The position numbers and the translations under genes are program-made. Shown here in pieces: positions 44,382-52,260 of a DNA stretch of 64,000 nt. Under the pieces are notes generated by a model. The model did no database searches. It was not told where the DNA came from and was given only the letters and a program-made list of their open reading frames with translations. Origin of the DNA: Natronococcus sp. A-GB7 (GTDB lineage: Archaea; Halobacteriota; Halobacteria; Halobacteriales; Natrialbaceae); the NCBI RefSeq assembly GCF_029688865.1, contig NZ_JARUKV010000002.1, forward strand, positions 124,001-188,000. Direction: 5' to 3'. Within the stretch, counting starts at the first letter, position 1. Every line of letters starts with the position of its first letter.

Positions 44382-45491
44382 ATGGATCAGTATCGACCGA
44401 GCCGTCGCGACGTTCTCGCGGGTGCGGGCGTCGGACTCGCCGGCCTGGTCGCCGGCTGTGCCGAACCGCGGACCGAGAGCTCGATCGAGGGGGACTCCTC
44501 GAGCGGGATCGATCGGGAGAACCGCGCGGACGGGTCGACCTACACCGACGTCTACGAGACGATCATCGACTCGGTGACCCAGATCCGTGCGTTCGGGATC
44601 GAGGATCCCTATACCGAGGAGGAGGGTCGGGGCCAGGGGTCAGGGTTCGTCGTCGACGGCGAGTACATCGTCACGAACGAACACGTCGTCGCCGGCGCGG
44701 AGGAAGTCGACCTCCAGTACATCAACGGCGACTGGTCGGGCACCCGACTGCTGGGCAGCGACCGCCACAGCGATCTCGCGGTTCTCGAGGCCGACCACGT
44801 TCCCGACGGCGCGGCCCCGCTGGGGCTGGCCGAGGAGCGGCCCGTCGTCGGCCAGGAGGTGCTCGCGATTGGCAACCCCTACGGCCTCGAGGGGTCGATG
44901 TCGTCGGGGATCGTCAGCGGGGTCGATCGAACCGTTCCGGCCCCCCACGGCGACTTCGCGTTCTCGAACGCCGTCCAGACCGACGCGGCGGTCAACCCCG
45001 GTAACAGCGGCGGGCCGCTGGTCGACCTCGACGGGAGCGTCGTCGGCGTCGTCAACGCCGGCGGCGGCGACAACATCGGTTTTGCGATCTCGGCCGCGCT
45101 CTCCCGACGGGTCGTCCCCGCGCTCATCGAGGACGGCGAGTACGACCACCCGTTCCTCGGGATTGCGCTCGCGACCGTCGACCGACTGATCGCCGAGGAG
45201 AACGACCTCGAGGAGGCGACGGGCGTCATCGTCACCGAGACGCTTCAGGAGCCCGCACTCGGCGCCCTCCGGGGGGCGGAGCGAACCGTCGAGCGCGGCG
45301 GCGAACCCGTTCCGGTCGGCGGCGACGTCATCCTCTCGATCGACGGGGAACCGATCCCGGACCGCCACGCGCTCTCGACGGTCCTCGCGCTCGAGACCAG
45401 CCCCGGCGACACCGTCGCGGTCGAACTGCGTCGTGACGGCGAGGTCCAAACCGTCGATCTGACTCTCGGCGTCCGACCGACCGACGACTGA
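44382..45491 (+). CDS. HtrA-like serine protease, Tat lipoprotein
   Basis: A 369-residue surface-anchored protease. The N-terminus SRRDVLAGAGVGLAGLVAGC is a twin-arginine signal with a lipobox, so Cys26 is the likely lipid-modified residue outside the membrane. The trypsin-like domain (about 55-245) has His101 in TNEHVV, Asp131 in HSDLAVLEA and Ser209 in NPGNSGGPL. A single PDZ domain follows (about 255-365, FLGIALATVDRLIAEE, DVILSIDGEPIPDRHAL). It should degrade or chaperone misfolded exported proteins. TTCAAATA about 25 bp upstream is a probable TATA box. Confidence 0.93.
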   Translation: MDQYRPSRRDVLAGAGVGLAGLVAGCAEPRTESSIEGDSSSGIDRENRADGSTYTDVYETIIDSVTQIRAFGIEDPYTEEEGRGQGSGFVVDGEYIVTNEHVVAGAEEVDLQYINGDWSGTRLLGSDRHSDLAVLEADHVPDGAAPLGLAEERPVVGQEVLAIGNPYGLEGSMSSGIVSGVDRTVPAPHGDFAFSNAVQTDAAVNPGNSGGPLVDLDGSVVGVVNAGGGDNIGFAISAALSRRVVPALIEDGEYDHPFLGIALATVDRLIAEENDLEEATGVIVTETLQEPALGALRGAERTVERGGEPVPVGGDVILSIDGEPIPDRHALSTVLALETSPGDTVAVELRRDGEVQTVDLTLGVRPTDD

Positions 45492-45730
45492 GAGAGACAG
45501 GTATCGAACCGAACGGAGTCCGTACGGTCGACGATACCGGTTGCCGGCAGCGAAAACTATCGGTAACGATACGGTATATTCTCACTTCAGATACATTCTT
45601 TTACAACTGATTAAGGAACCTGAAAGGCGTCAGAGAGGAACGCTACCGCGACAGCTCGATCAGTTAAATCCTCGATAACAATAGTGGGCTTCGGCGTAGT
45701 CGTGGTTGGCGCGATGGCCGCCTGTTCCCT

Positions 45731-45937
45731 ATGACAAACACGAACACAACCGACCCCGATGCCGAACCGGTTCCCTCCCGAGACTCGAGTCTCGAACTCG
45801 ACAGTGTCACGATCCAGAACAACGACGGCCCTAACGAGTGTGCGATGTTTCCACGGAACGCGACCGAGATGGAGCTGATGACCAACTGGATCGCGGCCTA
45901 CGACGACGCGTTCGTCAGGCTCGAGTCGATGCGCTGA
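45731..45937 (+). CDS. small acidic conserved protein (possibly DUF7511)
   Basis: A 68-residue protein beginning MTNTNTTDPDAEPVPSRDSS, with a polar N-terminus and a conserved-looking C-terminal half: SVTIQNNDGPNECAMFPRN and TNWIAAYDDAFVRLESMR. The second part resembles a small haloarchaeal domain I recall as DUF7511. Function unknown. Three bases separate its stop from the next small membrane-protein gene, so the two are probably co-transcribed; the AT-rich gap upstream (45540-45625) would carry the promoter. Confidence 0.75.
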   Translation: MTNTNTTDPDAEPVPSRDSSLELDSVTIQNNDGPNECAMFPRNATEMELMTNWIAAYDDAFVRLESMR

Positions 45938-45940
45938 GCC

Positions 45941-46129
45941 ATGTACGCCTGGAGCACCGTCACCGCAATCGGGTTCTGGATCGGGACCCTCCTCCCGGTC
46001 GTCTACCTGCCGGTGTTCGTCGCCGGCATCGATTCGGTGCAAGCGCTGACGCTGCTGTTCGGCCTGCTCGCCGTTCACGCGCTCGCCCTGATCGTCGGAC
46101 ACGGCTACGACGGCTCACGAACCCGGTGA
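45941..46129 (+). CDS. small two-span membrane protein
   Basis: A 62-residue protein made almost entirely of two hydrophobic helices (about 5-28 and 32-53) ending in a short basic tail GYDGSRTR. It starts 3 bp after the preceding small gene, suggesting a two-gene unit. Function unknown; it could be a partner of the preceding soluble protein. Confidence 0.7.
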   Translation: MYAWSTVTAIGFWIGTLLPVVYLPVFVAGIDSVQALTLLFGLLAVHALALIVGHGYDGSRTR

Positions 46130-46155
46130 CCGGTCGACCCCCGCTGACGCTCCTT

Positions 46156-46335
46156 TTACTCCGAGGGCTGCCAGACCTGTGCCTGGGGCGTGCCGCAGTC
46201 GTCACAGACCGCGGCCGCGTTGTCCTTGTACTCCTCGCGTTCGAGTTCGCCGTCCGCACAGACCGGACAGGGCCGCCCCTCGAGGATGACGAGCACGTTC
46301 CGTCGTTGCCCGGCGGTGGACTGTGGTTTCGACAT
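46156..46335 (-). CDS. small zinc-finger protein (HVO_A0556-like)
   Basis: A 59-residue protein with two CxxC pairs: CPVC near residue 23 and CDDC near 44, which should form a single zinc ribbon. It starts MSKPQSTAGQRRNVLVILEG and matches the layout of a haloarchaeal zinc-finger family (I recall HVO_A0556). Such zinc microproteins are abundant in Haloferax and some affect swarming or biofilm; the role here is unknown. A longer frame to 46389 exists but the ATG at 46335 begins the conserved part. Confidence 0.72.
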   Translation of the reverse strand: MSKPQSTAGQRRNVLVILEGRPCPVCADGELEREEYKDNAAAVCDDCGTPQAQVWQPSE

Positions 46336-46498
46336 ACTACTCACTACTGCCACCCGACTGACGTGAAACCGTTCGCCCTGTGTATGCAACGTAAGACTAA
46401 ATGAAATTAACGTGCGCGGAAAGATAACACGGAACTCGTTTCGACCGAGCGCGATCAGAAACCGTCGCCCCTATCCCCGCCGTCGGCGTCGCTCAGGT

Positions 46499-47095
46499 AT
46501 GCGCCAGTTCGTACTCATCGGTCACGAGATCCCGACCGAGCCGTCGTTCTCGCTGGACGACCTCGCGGGCGGAGCCGGTCGGCTCGACGCGCTCTGTCGG
46601 TCGATAACGTCGGCGTTCGTCACCTCCCACGGGATCCGCGAGGACGTCCGAGTCCACCTCGTCGCGGGCGACGAGTTCACGATCACCTTCGACGGAAGCG
46701 AGCTTCGACGGCTGAACCCCGACGAGCGAAGCACCGCCGCGCTGGTCCGGAAGGCCCTCGAACACCGCGAGGAAGCCATCGGCGCGATGCCTGCCGAACC
46801 CAGCCCCGGCGTCGAACTCTACCGCCGCGGGTTCGAGGCGACCCTCGAGACCGTCGCCGACGAGGGCACCGTCGTCCAGCTCCACGAGGACGGCGAACCC
46901 GTTACCGAAGCGGGAACGCTCGAGAATCCGATCTTCGTGCTCTCGGACCACCAGGATTTCACGCCCGAGGAGGCGGCGCTGCTCGAGGACGCGGCCGACC
47001 GACGACTGCGGCTGGGTCCGGAACTCCTCCACGCCGACCAGGCGATCACGGTGGCCCACCACTTCCTCGACACCGACGGCTACGAGCGCGTTTAG
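46499..47095 (+). CDS. trmY: tRNA (pseudouridine(54)-N1)-methyltransferase
   Basis: SPOUT-fold methyltransferase that converts pseudouridine 54 of archaeal tRNAs to N1-methylpseudouridine with S-adenosylmethionine. The 198-residue protein starts MRQFVLIGHEIPTEPSFSLD, has RLDALCRSITSAFVTSHGIR, and the knot region FVLSDHQDFTPEEAALLE followed by LRLGPELLHADQAITVAHHF. The ATG at 46499 is standard. Its substrate modification is made by Pus10, encoded 2.2 kb upstream, and a tRNA gene follows 190 bp downstream. Confidence 0.93.
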   Translation: MRQFVLIGHEIPTEPSFSLDDLAGGAGRLDALCRSITSAFVTSHGIREDVRVHLVAGDEFTITFDGSELRRLNPDERSTAALVRKALEHREEAIGAMPAEPSPGVELYRRGFEATLETVADEGTVVQLHEDGEPVTEAGTLENPIFVLSDHQDFTPEEAALLEDAADRRLRLGPELLHADQAITVAHHFLDTDGYERV

Positions 47096-47283
47096 GTGGT
47101 TGTTAGGAGATGGTTGCTAACAAGCACCACAGTTTCGGTGGTAGTTAACAGTCGTCACTCCACTCGAGCCGGGCAGAAGGTGCCGGAACTCGAGGCTAGT
47201 ACCGACGGTCGAGACCACTCGGCAGCCGGCTCGAGACTCGCTTTCGGAAGGGTTAAACGATCGGCTGTCCACACTCTATCTGC

Positions 47284-47356
47284 GGGCCGGTGGGGTAGCT
47301 TGGTATCCTTCGGCCTTCGGGTGGCCGTAACCGCGATTCGAATTCGCGCCGGCCCA
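47284..47356 (+). tRNA. tRNA-Pro (anticodon CGG)
   Basis: A complete 73-nt cloverleaf. Acceptor stem GGGCCGG (47284-47290) pairs perfectly with CCGGCCC (47349-47355), discriminator A at 47356, CCA not encoded. The anticodon stem CGGCC/GGCCG holds the loop TTCGGGT, giving anticodon CGG for the Pro codon CCG. The T arm is CGCGA-TTCGAAT-TCGCG. No intron is present. The D arm (TGGGGTAGCTTGGTATCC) is normal for archaeal tRNA-Pro. Confidence 0.93.
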
Positions 47357-47384
47357 CTTCTCCCGCAATTTCGTCCGATAGCGA

Positions 47385-47474
47385 CGGCCTCCGGGTGGCC
47401 GTAACCGCGTTCTCGTGAGCGAAGCGAACGAGAGCCGCAGGCTCTCGCGTGATTCGAATTCGCGTCGGTCCACC
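47385..47474 (+). pseudogene. degenerate, interrupted copy of the tRNA-Pro 3' half
   Basis: Positions 47385-47409 repeat the anticodon arm and variable loop of the tRNA (47311-47335) with one mismatch in the loop, and 47451-47473 repeat the T arm and acceptor 3' strand with two changes; homology even continues a few bases past the tRNA end (ACCTCTCC vs ACTTCTCC). About 41 bp (47410-47450) of hairpin-forming repeat sit inside. The 5' half is missing, so it is not a functional tRNA. It looks like an attachment-site remnant or a partial duplication. Confidence 0.75.
47410..47450. repeat. hairpin repeat inserted in the tRNA copy
   Basis: Contains GAGAGCC-GCA-GGCTCTC, a perfect 7-bp hairpin, preceded by CTCG...CGAG arms around a GAGCGAAGCGAA loop. 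The loop motif resembles those of the intergenic repeats at 3034-3055 and 58490-58520, so it probably belongs to the same family of short palindromic elements. Confidence 0.5.
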
Positions 47475-47764
47475 TCTCCGGCACCTGTTACCCCTTAGCG
47501 GCACGTACGTGGGACCGAGGATTCCGTACCCGAGAGCCGACGACGTCGACCCCGCTCGAAGAAGCCGAAAAGGACTCCACTCGGCGAAACGACCGGGAGC
47601 CCGCAGAGACGGCTTGAATGCTCGTCGGCCGTCGTACGTTACGTTCGTGAGCATCGCGAGTGTGCTACGAAAAAACCGCGTCTCCGTAGCGAATTCTCAG
47701 ACGGTCCACGTTCTGGTAGCGCGTGCTGCTGGTCGGTCAGACACGACTGCTGCTCGAGTACCAC

Positions 47765-48166
47765 CTACAGCACTCTCTCGGCTCGAACCACCATCACCAC
47801 TCGTTCGGTTTCGACCGGGTTCGGATACTCCTCGACGTTCAGATATCGCCGCGAAAGCTCGTCGATGTGGGCTCGAGCCCCCTCCGTCCGCAGCTCCTCG
47901 ACCTCGCCGACGACCGACAGGTACCGGTACGGATCATCCGGGTCGGTCATGCTGACCCCGACGGCGGGGTTCGCTCGCACGTTGCGCTCTTTCTGGCGAC
48001 CACGCTCCGTGTTGACCAGCAGTCGCTCCGCCTCGGGATCGTAGTCGATCCAGACCGGTGTGATGTGGGGAGCGCCGTCGGCGGTTAGCGTCCCGACGTG
48101 AGCGAACGTCGGCTTCTCGAACAGATCGTGGTACTCCTCGGGAATCGGAACCATGGTTCGGGACAT
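47765..48166 (-). CDS. PPOX-class F420/flavin-dependent oxidoreductase
   Basis: A 133-residue split-barrel protein of the pyridoxamine-phosphate-oxidase superfamily. It begins MSRTMVPIPEEYHDLFEKPT and has FAHVGTLTADGAPHITPVWID, RLLVNTERGRQKERNVRANP and VGVSMTDPDDPYRYLSVVGE, the hallmark pattern of the F420-binding PPOX proteins found in halophiles and actinobacteria. Physiological substrate unknown. A longer in-frame start at 48196 exists, but the ATG at 48166 gives the usual N-terminus. Confidence 0.85.
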   Translation of the reverse strand: MSRTMVPIPEEYHDLFEKPTFAHVGTLTADGAPHITPVWIDYDPEAERLLVNTERGRQKERNVRANPAVGVSMTDPDDPYRYLSVVGEVEELRTEGARAHIDELSRRYLNVEEYPNPVETERVVMVVRAERVL

Positions 48167-48271
48167 GCTCGCCGACTTCTTGGTACTGTCTCTCACTGGC
48201 GGGCTCCTTCGAGCGTTCGACCACGCGAATGCCGGGGGGTGGCGTATGCCGGTCGAACGAGATGTAGGGAT

Positions 48272-48490
48272 ATGAACCAGACCCGACGACGGCTGCTGCA
48301 GGTCGGCGGCGCGACGATGGCGACCGCGGTTATCGCCGGCTGCGGCGACACCGAGGACGAGGACGGCGCCCCCGAGGATCCCACCGAAGAGGACGAGGAG
48401 GGCGGAATCGACGGCGGCGAGGACGACCAGGCCGAAGCCGAGGAGGGTACCGGAAACGGGCAGGAAGCCGACGAGGACGACGAGGAGTAA
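48272..48490 (+). CDS. small Tat lipoprotein with hyperacidic tail
   Basis: A 72-residue protein with a twin-arginine lipoprotein signal (TRRRLLQVGGATMATAVIAG then Cys24) and a mature part of about 48 residues composed almost wholly of Asp, Glu and Gly, with no folded domain visible. It would be anchored on the outer membrane face as a negatively charged tail. The composition resembles the linkers of the acidic paralogues at 50.6-53.6 kb, but there are no pentad repeats. Function unknown. Confidence 0.75.
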   Translation: MNQTRRRLLQVGGATMATAVIAGCGDTEDEDGAPEDPTEEDEEGGIDGGEDDQAEAEEGTGNGQEADEDDEE

Positions 48491-48601
48491 TCCCGCGACG
48501 CCGCCTCGAGGCGGTTTCTCGCGGTCCCGAAGCCACTCGAGCGACGGCAGTAGCTACTCCGAATCCAAACCGTTACTGGACTCGAGCGCCTCGAACGGAC
48601 G

Positions 48602-49333
48602 ATGACTGACGGACTCGACAGCGACGTCGCCCCCGCGGACGACGTCGCTTCGCGACGTGACGAGGTTGCAGCCCGCGTACGAGCCCACGCCGGCGAGATG
48701 GCCCGCGAGCTGGCGGTTCTGCAGGGCGGGGACTACGGCCAGCGTACCTTCGAGACCGCCGACGGGGACTGGACGCTCAAGTACGAAGCCGGCGACGTCC
48801 AGTACCTGCGATACGAGCCGAGTTCGGGTTCCGAGATCTACGTCGTCTCGAGCAAGCAGCCGCCCGAGCCGGGCCCGCTCGAGCAGGCCCTCGACGACTA
48901 CGACGCGTTCGTCGATGTCTTCAACGACCACATCGAGTCGTTCGAGGGGCTGTTCGACGACGCGGCGACGGAGTTTCCCGCAGTCGCCAGCGCGGCGGAG
49001 CTGGCCGCCGAGCGCGACCGCATCCTCGAGCGGATCCGGGAGGTCGCGACCGCGATGGCCCAGGAGCTCCACCGCTACGACGGGGAGTACGGCACCTACC
49101 GAACGACGGTGTCGGGTACCCGCTGGGAGCTGAAGTGGGACGGTGACGCCGTTTCGTACCTGCGGGTCGGCGGGTCGGACGGCACCTACCTGCTCTCGCA
49201 GTACGGCCCCGCGCCGGCTCCCGAGGTTCGTCGGCTCGTCGACGACGTCGGCGCCTTCGTCCGCTCGTTCAACGAGGACGTCGCCGACCTCGAGGCGGAC
49301 CTCTCCCGCGTCTCCTTCGAGACAACGCCGTAG
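48602..49333 (+). CDS. conserved haloarchaeal protein with an internal duplication
   Basis: A 243-residue soluble protein consisting of two similar halves. The first (about 20-125) has GDYGQRTFETADGDWTLKYE, YLRYEPSSGSEIYVVSSKQP and ALDDYDAFVDVFNDHIESFE; the second (about 135-238) repeats this as GEYGTYRTTVSGTRWELKWD, YLRVGGSDGTYLLSQYGPAP and LVDDVGAFVRSFNEDVADLE. Each half looks like a helix, a beta meander and a helix. I recognise no named family. No membrane segment or signal. Likely arose by gene duplication and fusion. Confidence 0.8.
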   Translation: MTDGLDSDVAPADDVASRRDEVAARVRAHAGEMARELAVLQGGDYGQRTFETADGDWTLKYEAGDVQYLRYEPSSGSEIYVVSSKQPPEPGPLEQALDDYDAFVDVFNDHIESFEGLFDDAATEFPAVASAAELAAERDRILERIREVATAMAQELHRYDGEYGTYRTTVSGTRWELKWDGDAVSYLRVGGSDGTYLLSQYGPAPAPEVRRLVDDVGAFVRSFNEDVADLEADLSRVSFETTP

Positions 49334-49555
49334 GCTCTGCCTACGGTGAGAGCGCCCGGCTGTAGGCTCTCCGTTCTTCGCTCGTTCGAGGACGATCCTG
49401 GAGCTCCGCCGGTGTCGGCTGCGAACAGTGCCCGCGTCCGTGCTCGGGCGGCCGACCGCAGGCAACCGGTTCCGCCCTCGGAGCAGGGATGCCGTCGCTG
49501 ACCAGTCGCTCGAGGCCGTCGCTCTCCGACGGGTGACGGAACGAACGAAGCGCCC

Positions 49556-49831
49556 TCAGACGTCGACGTAGCGACTGACCCACTCCTGGCGCTGCTGGAG
49601 TTCGCGTCGACCTTTCGGCGTCAGCGCATAGTAGTTCGTCCGTCGGTCGAGCTGGCCCTTCTCGATGAGTTCCTTCTCGACGAGCGCGTCGAGATTCGGA
49701 TACAGCCGGCCGTGCGTGACCGGCTGATCGATGTACTGGTTGATATCGTCGAGGATTTCCTGCCCCGACGGTCGGTCCTTGCCCGCGATGACGTACAGCA
49801 AGTCGCGCTGGAACCCGGTTAGTTCGTCCAT
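49556..49831 (-). CDS. PadR family transcriptional regulator
   Basis: A 91-residue winged-helix regulator. It begins MDELTGFQRDLLYVIAGKDR and has QEILDDINQYIDQPVTHGRL, YPNLDALVEKELIEKGQLDR and TNYYALTPKGRRELQQRQEW, the PadR pattern of recognition helix followed by the wing and a C-terminal dimerisation helix. Short PadR proteins of this type are common in haloarchaea. An AT-rich box (TTATAG at 49874-49879, minus strand) about 43 bp upstream may be its promoter. Target unknown; the divergent NUDIX gene is a candidate. Confidence 0.9.
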   Translation of the reverse strand: MDELTGFQRDLLYVIAGKDRPSGQEILDDINQYIDQPVTHGRLYPNLDALVEKELIEKGQLDRRTNYYALTPKGRRELQQRQEWVSRYVDV

Positions 49832-49965
49832 GGAGTATCCTCTGAATGGCGACCTTCAGCGATCTGTGGCTTTGTTATAGAGCAGGTACGTTCGCCGGCC
49901 CGAGCGGAACGCACTGCATAGTCGATTCGACCTCCCGCTACTCGATCGCGGTTCGGATCCGTGAC

Positions 49966-50001
49966 GGGGCGTTTTTTACGTCGAGAACCGTAGCCGGCGT
50001 T
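49966..50001 (+). promoter_or_regulatory. probable TATA promoter of the NUDIX gene
   Basis: A run of T followed by A (CGTTTTTTACG, about 49969-49979) lies roughly 25 bp before the ATG at 50002, in GC-rich surroundings. This fits a leaderless haloarchaeal promoter. The gap is shared with the PadR gene reading the other way. Confidence 0.45.
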
Positions 50002-50556
50002 ATGCCGACCGATCCGCTCGCCTGGGAAACCCTCGAGAAACGGACGTCGTACTCCTGTCCGGGGTTCGACGTGATCACCGAAACCGTCCGGCTTCCGGAC
50101 GAGACCGAAACCGAGTTCGACTACGTCTCGGAGCCGGCGAGCGTCTGCGTCCTGCCGTTTACGCCCGACGGCGACGTCGTCTGCATCGAGGAGTGGCGCC
50201 AGGCGGTCTCGCGGATCAACCGCGGGCTCCCCGTCGGCGGCACCGAACCCGACGACGACGACCTCGAGGCCGCGGCCAGGCGCGAACTGGCCGAGGAGAC
50301 CGGTCACGAGGCCGAGCGACTCGAGCCGCTCGCGACGGTCGAACCGGCAAACGGGATCGCCGACTCCGTCATGCACTTTTTCGTCGCCTACGGCTGTCGT
50401 CCCTCCGCCGAGCAGCGCCTCGATCACAACGAGAGCATCCGCCCGACCGAGACGACCCTCGAGGAGCTCACGGAGGCGGTCCGTACCGGGGAGATCCGCG
50501 ACGGCAGGACGGTGCTGGCGCTGTCGTACTACCGACTGTTCGAGGCGGACGAGTAG
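50002..50556 (+). CDS. NUDIX hydrolase, ADP-ribose pyrophosphatase-like
   Basis: A 184-residue NUDIX protein. The NUDIX helix is in RGLPVGGTEPDDDDLEAAAR followed by RELAEETGHE; relative to the consensus G-x5-E-x7-REUxEExGU the first Glu position reads Asp. Upstream it has YVSEPASVCVLPFTPDGDVV and EEWRQAVSRINRGLP, typical of the ADP-ribose pyrophosphatase branch, which hydrolyses ADP-ribose and similar nucleotide sugars. The ATG at 50002 is chosen from the promoter position; an in-frame upstream extension is unlikely. Confidence 0.87.
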   Translation: MPTDPLAWETLEKRTSYSCPGFDVITETVRLPDETETEFDYVSEPASVCVLPFTPDGDVVCIEEWRQAVSRINRGLPVGGTEPDDDDLEAAARRELAEETGHEAERLEPLATVEPANGIADSVMHFFVAYGCRPSAEQRLDHNESIRPTETTLEELTEAVRTGEIRDGRTVLALSYYRLFEADE

Positions 50557-50654
50557 GTTGCTCGCGAAGCGGTGCGGGTCGCCTGGTTCGCTACGAAGAG
50601 ACGGCCGCGAACGGTCGCGACCGGTGATTCGGCTCGATCGCTCGAGCGGACCGT

Positions 50655-51962
50655 TCAGCGCAGGACTGCGATCGAGGGCGTTTCGTCCTCGTCGTCCTCG
50701 AGGTCGTTCTCCTCGTCGTCGGTCTCTTCGTCGGCCTCGTCGTCGGTCACTTCCTCGAGGTCCTGGGCGTCCCCGAGCGTGACGGTGTCGGCGTTGGCGT
50801 CGGTGACCGAGATCATGGAGGCGGAGGCCTGGGAGACCGTTTCGGTCGTGGCCTCGTCGTTCTCCTCCTCATCGGTCGCATCGACCTCCTCGTCCTCGGC
50901 AGCGTTCTCGTCCTCGTCAGCCGCGTGGTTCTCCTCGTCGGCTTCCTCGAGCGACTCGATCGTCATCGAGTCGAAGGTGACCTCCTCGACGTCGAACTGC
51001 TCGATGGTGAGCTCCTCGATCTCCTGGGTTTCGCCGTTCTCGTCCTCGGCAGCATCCTCCTCGTCGGCCGCGTCGTTCTCCTCGTCGGCCGCGTCGTCCT
51101 CGTCTTCGGTGGCGTCCTCGGCGTCGTCGTTCTCGTCCTCGTCAGCCGCGTCGTTCTCCTCGTCGTCGCCGAAGATCCCGTCGAACCAGTCACCGATATC
51201 GTCGAGGAGGCCGCCGTCCTCGACGGTCAGCTCGTCGATCGTCATCTGTTCGACGTCCATCGTCTCGATAGTTAGAGTCTGGATCGTGAGTTCGCTCGCG
51301 TCCTCGTCGATCAGATCCTGACCGTTCTCGGGTGCCTCGTCGTCCGCGGCGTCGTCATCGTTCATTTCCTCGTCCGTCTCGTCATCCGCGAGGTCGTTCT
51401 CCTCGTCGGCTTCCTCGGTTTCCTCGTCGTCCATCATCTCGTCATCGTCCATCATCTCGTCGTCGTCCATCATCTCGTCGTCGTCCATCATCTCGTCATC
51501 GTCCATCATCTCGTCATCGTCCATCATCTCGTCATCGTCCATCATCTCCTCCTCGTCGAGCTCGAGGTTGTCGATCGAGACGTCCTCGAGGGTCAGCGAC
51601 TCGAGCTGGATGTCCGAGATCGTCACGTCCTGGGCGGTCTCGGTGTCGGCAGCGTCATCGTCCTCCTGGTTCTCTTCCGCTTGGTCCTCCTCCTGGTTCT
51701 CTTCGCCGTTCTCGTCGAGTTCCTCCTCGAGGTCCTGCGTGTCGGCCTCGAGTTCGTCGACGTTCAGTTCCTCGATCGTCGCGTCCTCGATCGTCACTTC
51801 CTCGAGGTCGAGGGTTTCGACCTGGACGTTCTCGAGCGTCGCGCTCACGTCTCCGGCGTCGTCGCTCGCGCCCGCTGACGCGCCGGCGAGGGCGGGACCC
51901 CCCGAGAGCGCGACCAGCAGTGCGACGAACACGACGCCGAGTTTCTGTACGTTTGAAACCAT
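50655..51962 (-). CDS. exported hyperacidic pentad-repeat protein, paralogue A
   Basis: A 435-residue predicted secreted protein. The N-terminus MVSNVQKLGVVFVALLVALS is a Sec signal ending ALA-GAS, cleavage near residue 26. The mature protein alternates five short modules of hydrophobic pentads with hyperacidic linkers. Module 1 (46-75) reads VQVET-LDLEE-VTIED-ATIEE; hydrophobic residues fall at exact five-residue spacing (V48, L53, I58, I63, V68 and V46, L51, V56, A61, L66, L71), as in pentapeptide-repeat beta-solenoids. Linkers contain E-M-M-D-D-D repeats and long Asp/Glu runs. No C-terminal membrane anchor or sorting signal is seen. Paralogue B follows upstream. Confidence 0.78.
   Translation of the reverse strand: MVSNVQKLGVVFVALLVALSGGPALAGASAGASDDAGDVSATLENVQVETLDLEEVTIEDATIEELNVDELEADTQDLEEELDENGEENQEEDQAEENQEDDDAADTETAQDVTISDIQLESLTLEDVSIDNLELDEEEMMDDDEMMDDDEMMDDDEMMDDDEMMDDDEMMDDDEMMDDEETEEADEENDLADDETDEEMNDDDAADDEAPENGQDLIDEDASELTIQTLTIETMDVEQMTIDELTVEDGGLLDDIGDWFDGIFGDDEENDAADEDENDDAEDATEDEDDAADEENDAADEEDAAEDENGETQEIEELTIEQFDVEEVTFDSMTIESLEEADEENHAADEDENAAEDEEVDATDEEENDEATTETVSQASASMISVTDANADTVTLGDAQDLEEVTDDEADEETDDEENDLEDDEDETPSIAVLR
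51431..51548. repeat. 18-bp in-frame tandem repeat, six and a half copies
   Basis: The unit CCATCATCTCGTCATCGT (with A/G variation at one position) runs from 51431 to 51538 in six copies, then a partial seventh to 51548. On the coding strand it encodes the hexapeptide M-M-D-D-D-E. Copies are nearly identical at DNA level, so recent expansion by slippage is likely and copy number may vary between strains. Confidence 0.9.
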
Positions 51963-51990
51963 GCGAGCCGACCGTGGTCGGTAGCCGAGC

Positions 51991-52010
51991 TAAAACGAGC
52001 CGACTGTTAC
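51991..52010 (-). promoter_or_regulatory. shared upstream box of hyperacidic paralogue A
   Basis: On the minus strand the 20-bp stretch starting GTAACAGTCG and ending CTCGTTTTA is repeated with one mismatch at 53657-53676 upstream of paralogue B. Both copies end exactly 28 bp before their ATG. The TTTTA part is a plausible TATA box and the distance fits a short or absent leader. Confidence 0.7.
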
Positions 52011-52260
52011 GGTGTCGTGCTCGAGACAAGCCCGAATTAGCGCCCGACCCCGTCGTCCTAATCGGTCGTTCACTCCGACCGGATCGGCGGCAGCTTGCGA
52101 TCGAAACCGGATACGTCAGCTCCTCGACAATCCGAACGCGACGGGCAGTAGTACTCCGCGAGAACAGGACGTTTACTCACGGCATCGAAAAGAAATCGCG
52201 GTCAGTCCGCGGTCGGCACCGCCGACCGACCGGAACCGGTCGATCTCGCGTACAAACCGG

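Larger units (their letters stand above)
47096..47764. other. intergenic region with tRNA-Pro and its remnant copy
   Basis: A 670-bp gap between trmY and the PPOX gene. Apart from tRNA-Pro and the degenerate copy described separately, I see no gene. The part from 47480 to 47764 is ordinary GC-rich sequence without recognisable motifs. Confidence 0.5.

Noticed and set aside
47385-47474. A second functional tRNA-Pro with an intron
   Set aside because: The 5' half (acceptor 5' strand and D arm) is missing and the acceptor 3' strand has changes, so it cannot fold as a tRNA.
50572-51321. Long plus-strand Ser-rich frames opposite the acidic paralogues (also 52271-53659)
   Set aside because: They are antisense shadows of Asp/Glu repeats (GAC/GAG read backwards as serine- and valine-rich), with no start context.
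51431-51548. CRISPR array
   Set aside because: Repeats are directly tandem without spacers and encode an in-frame hexapeptide.
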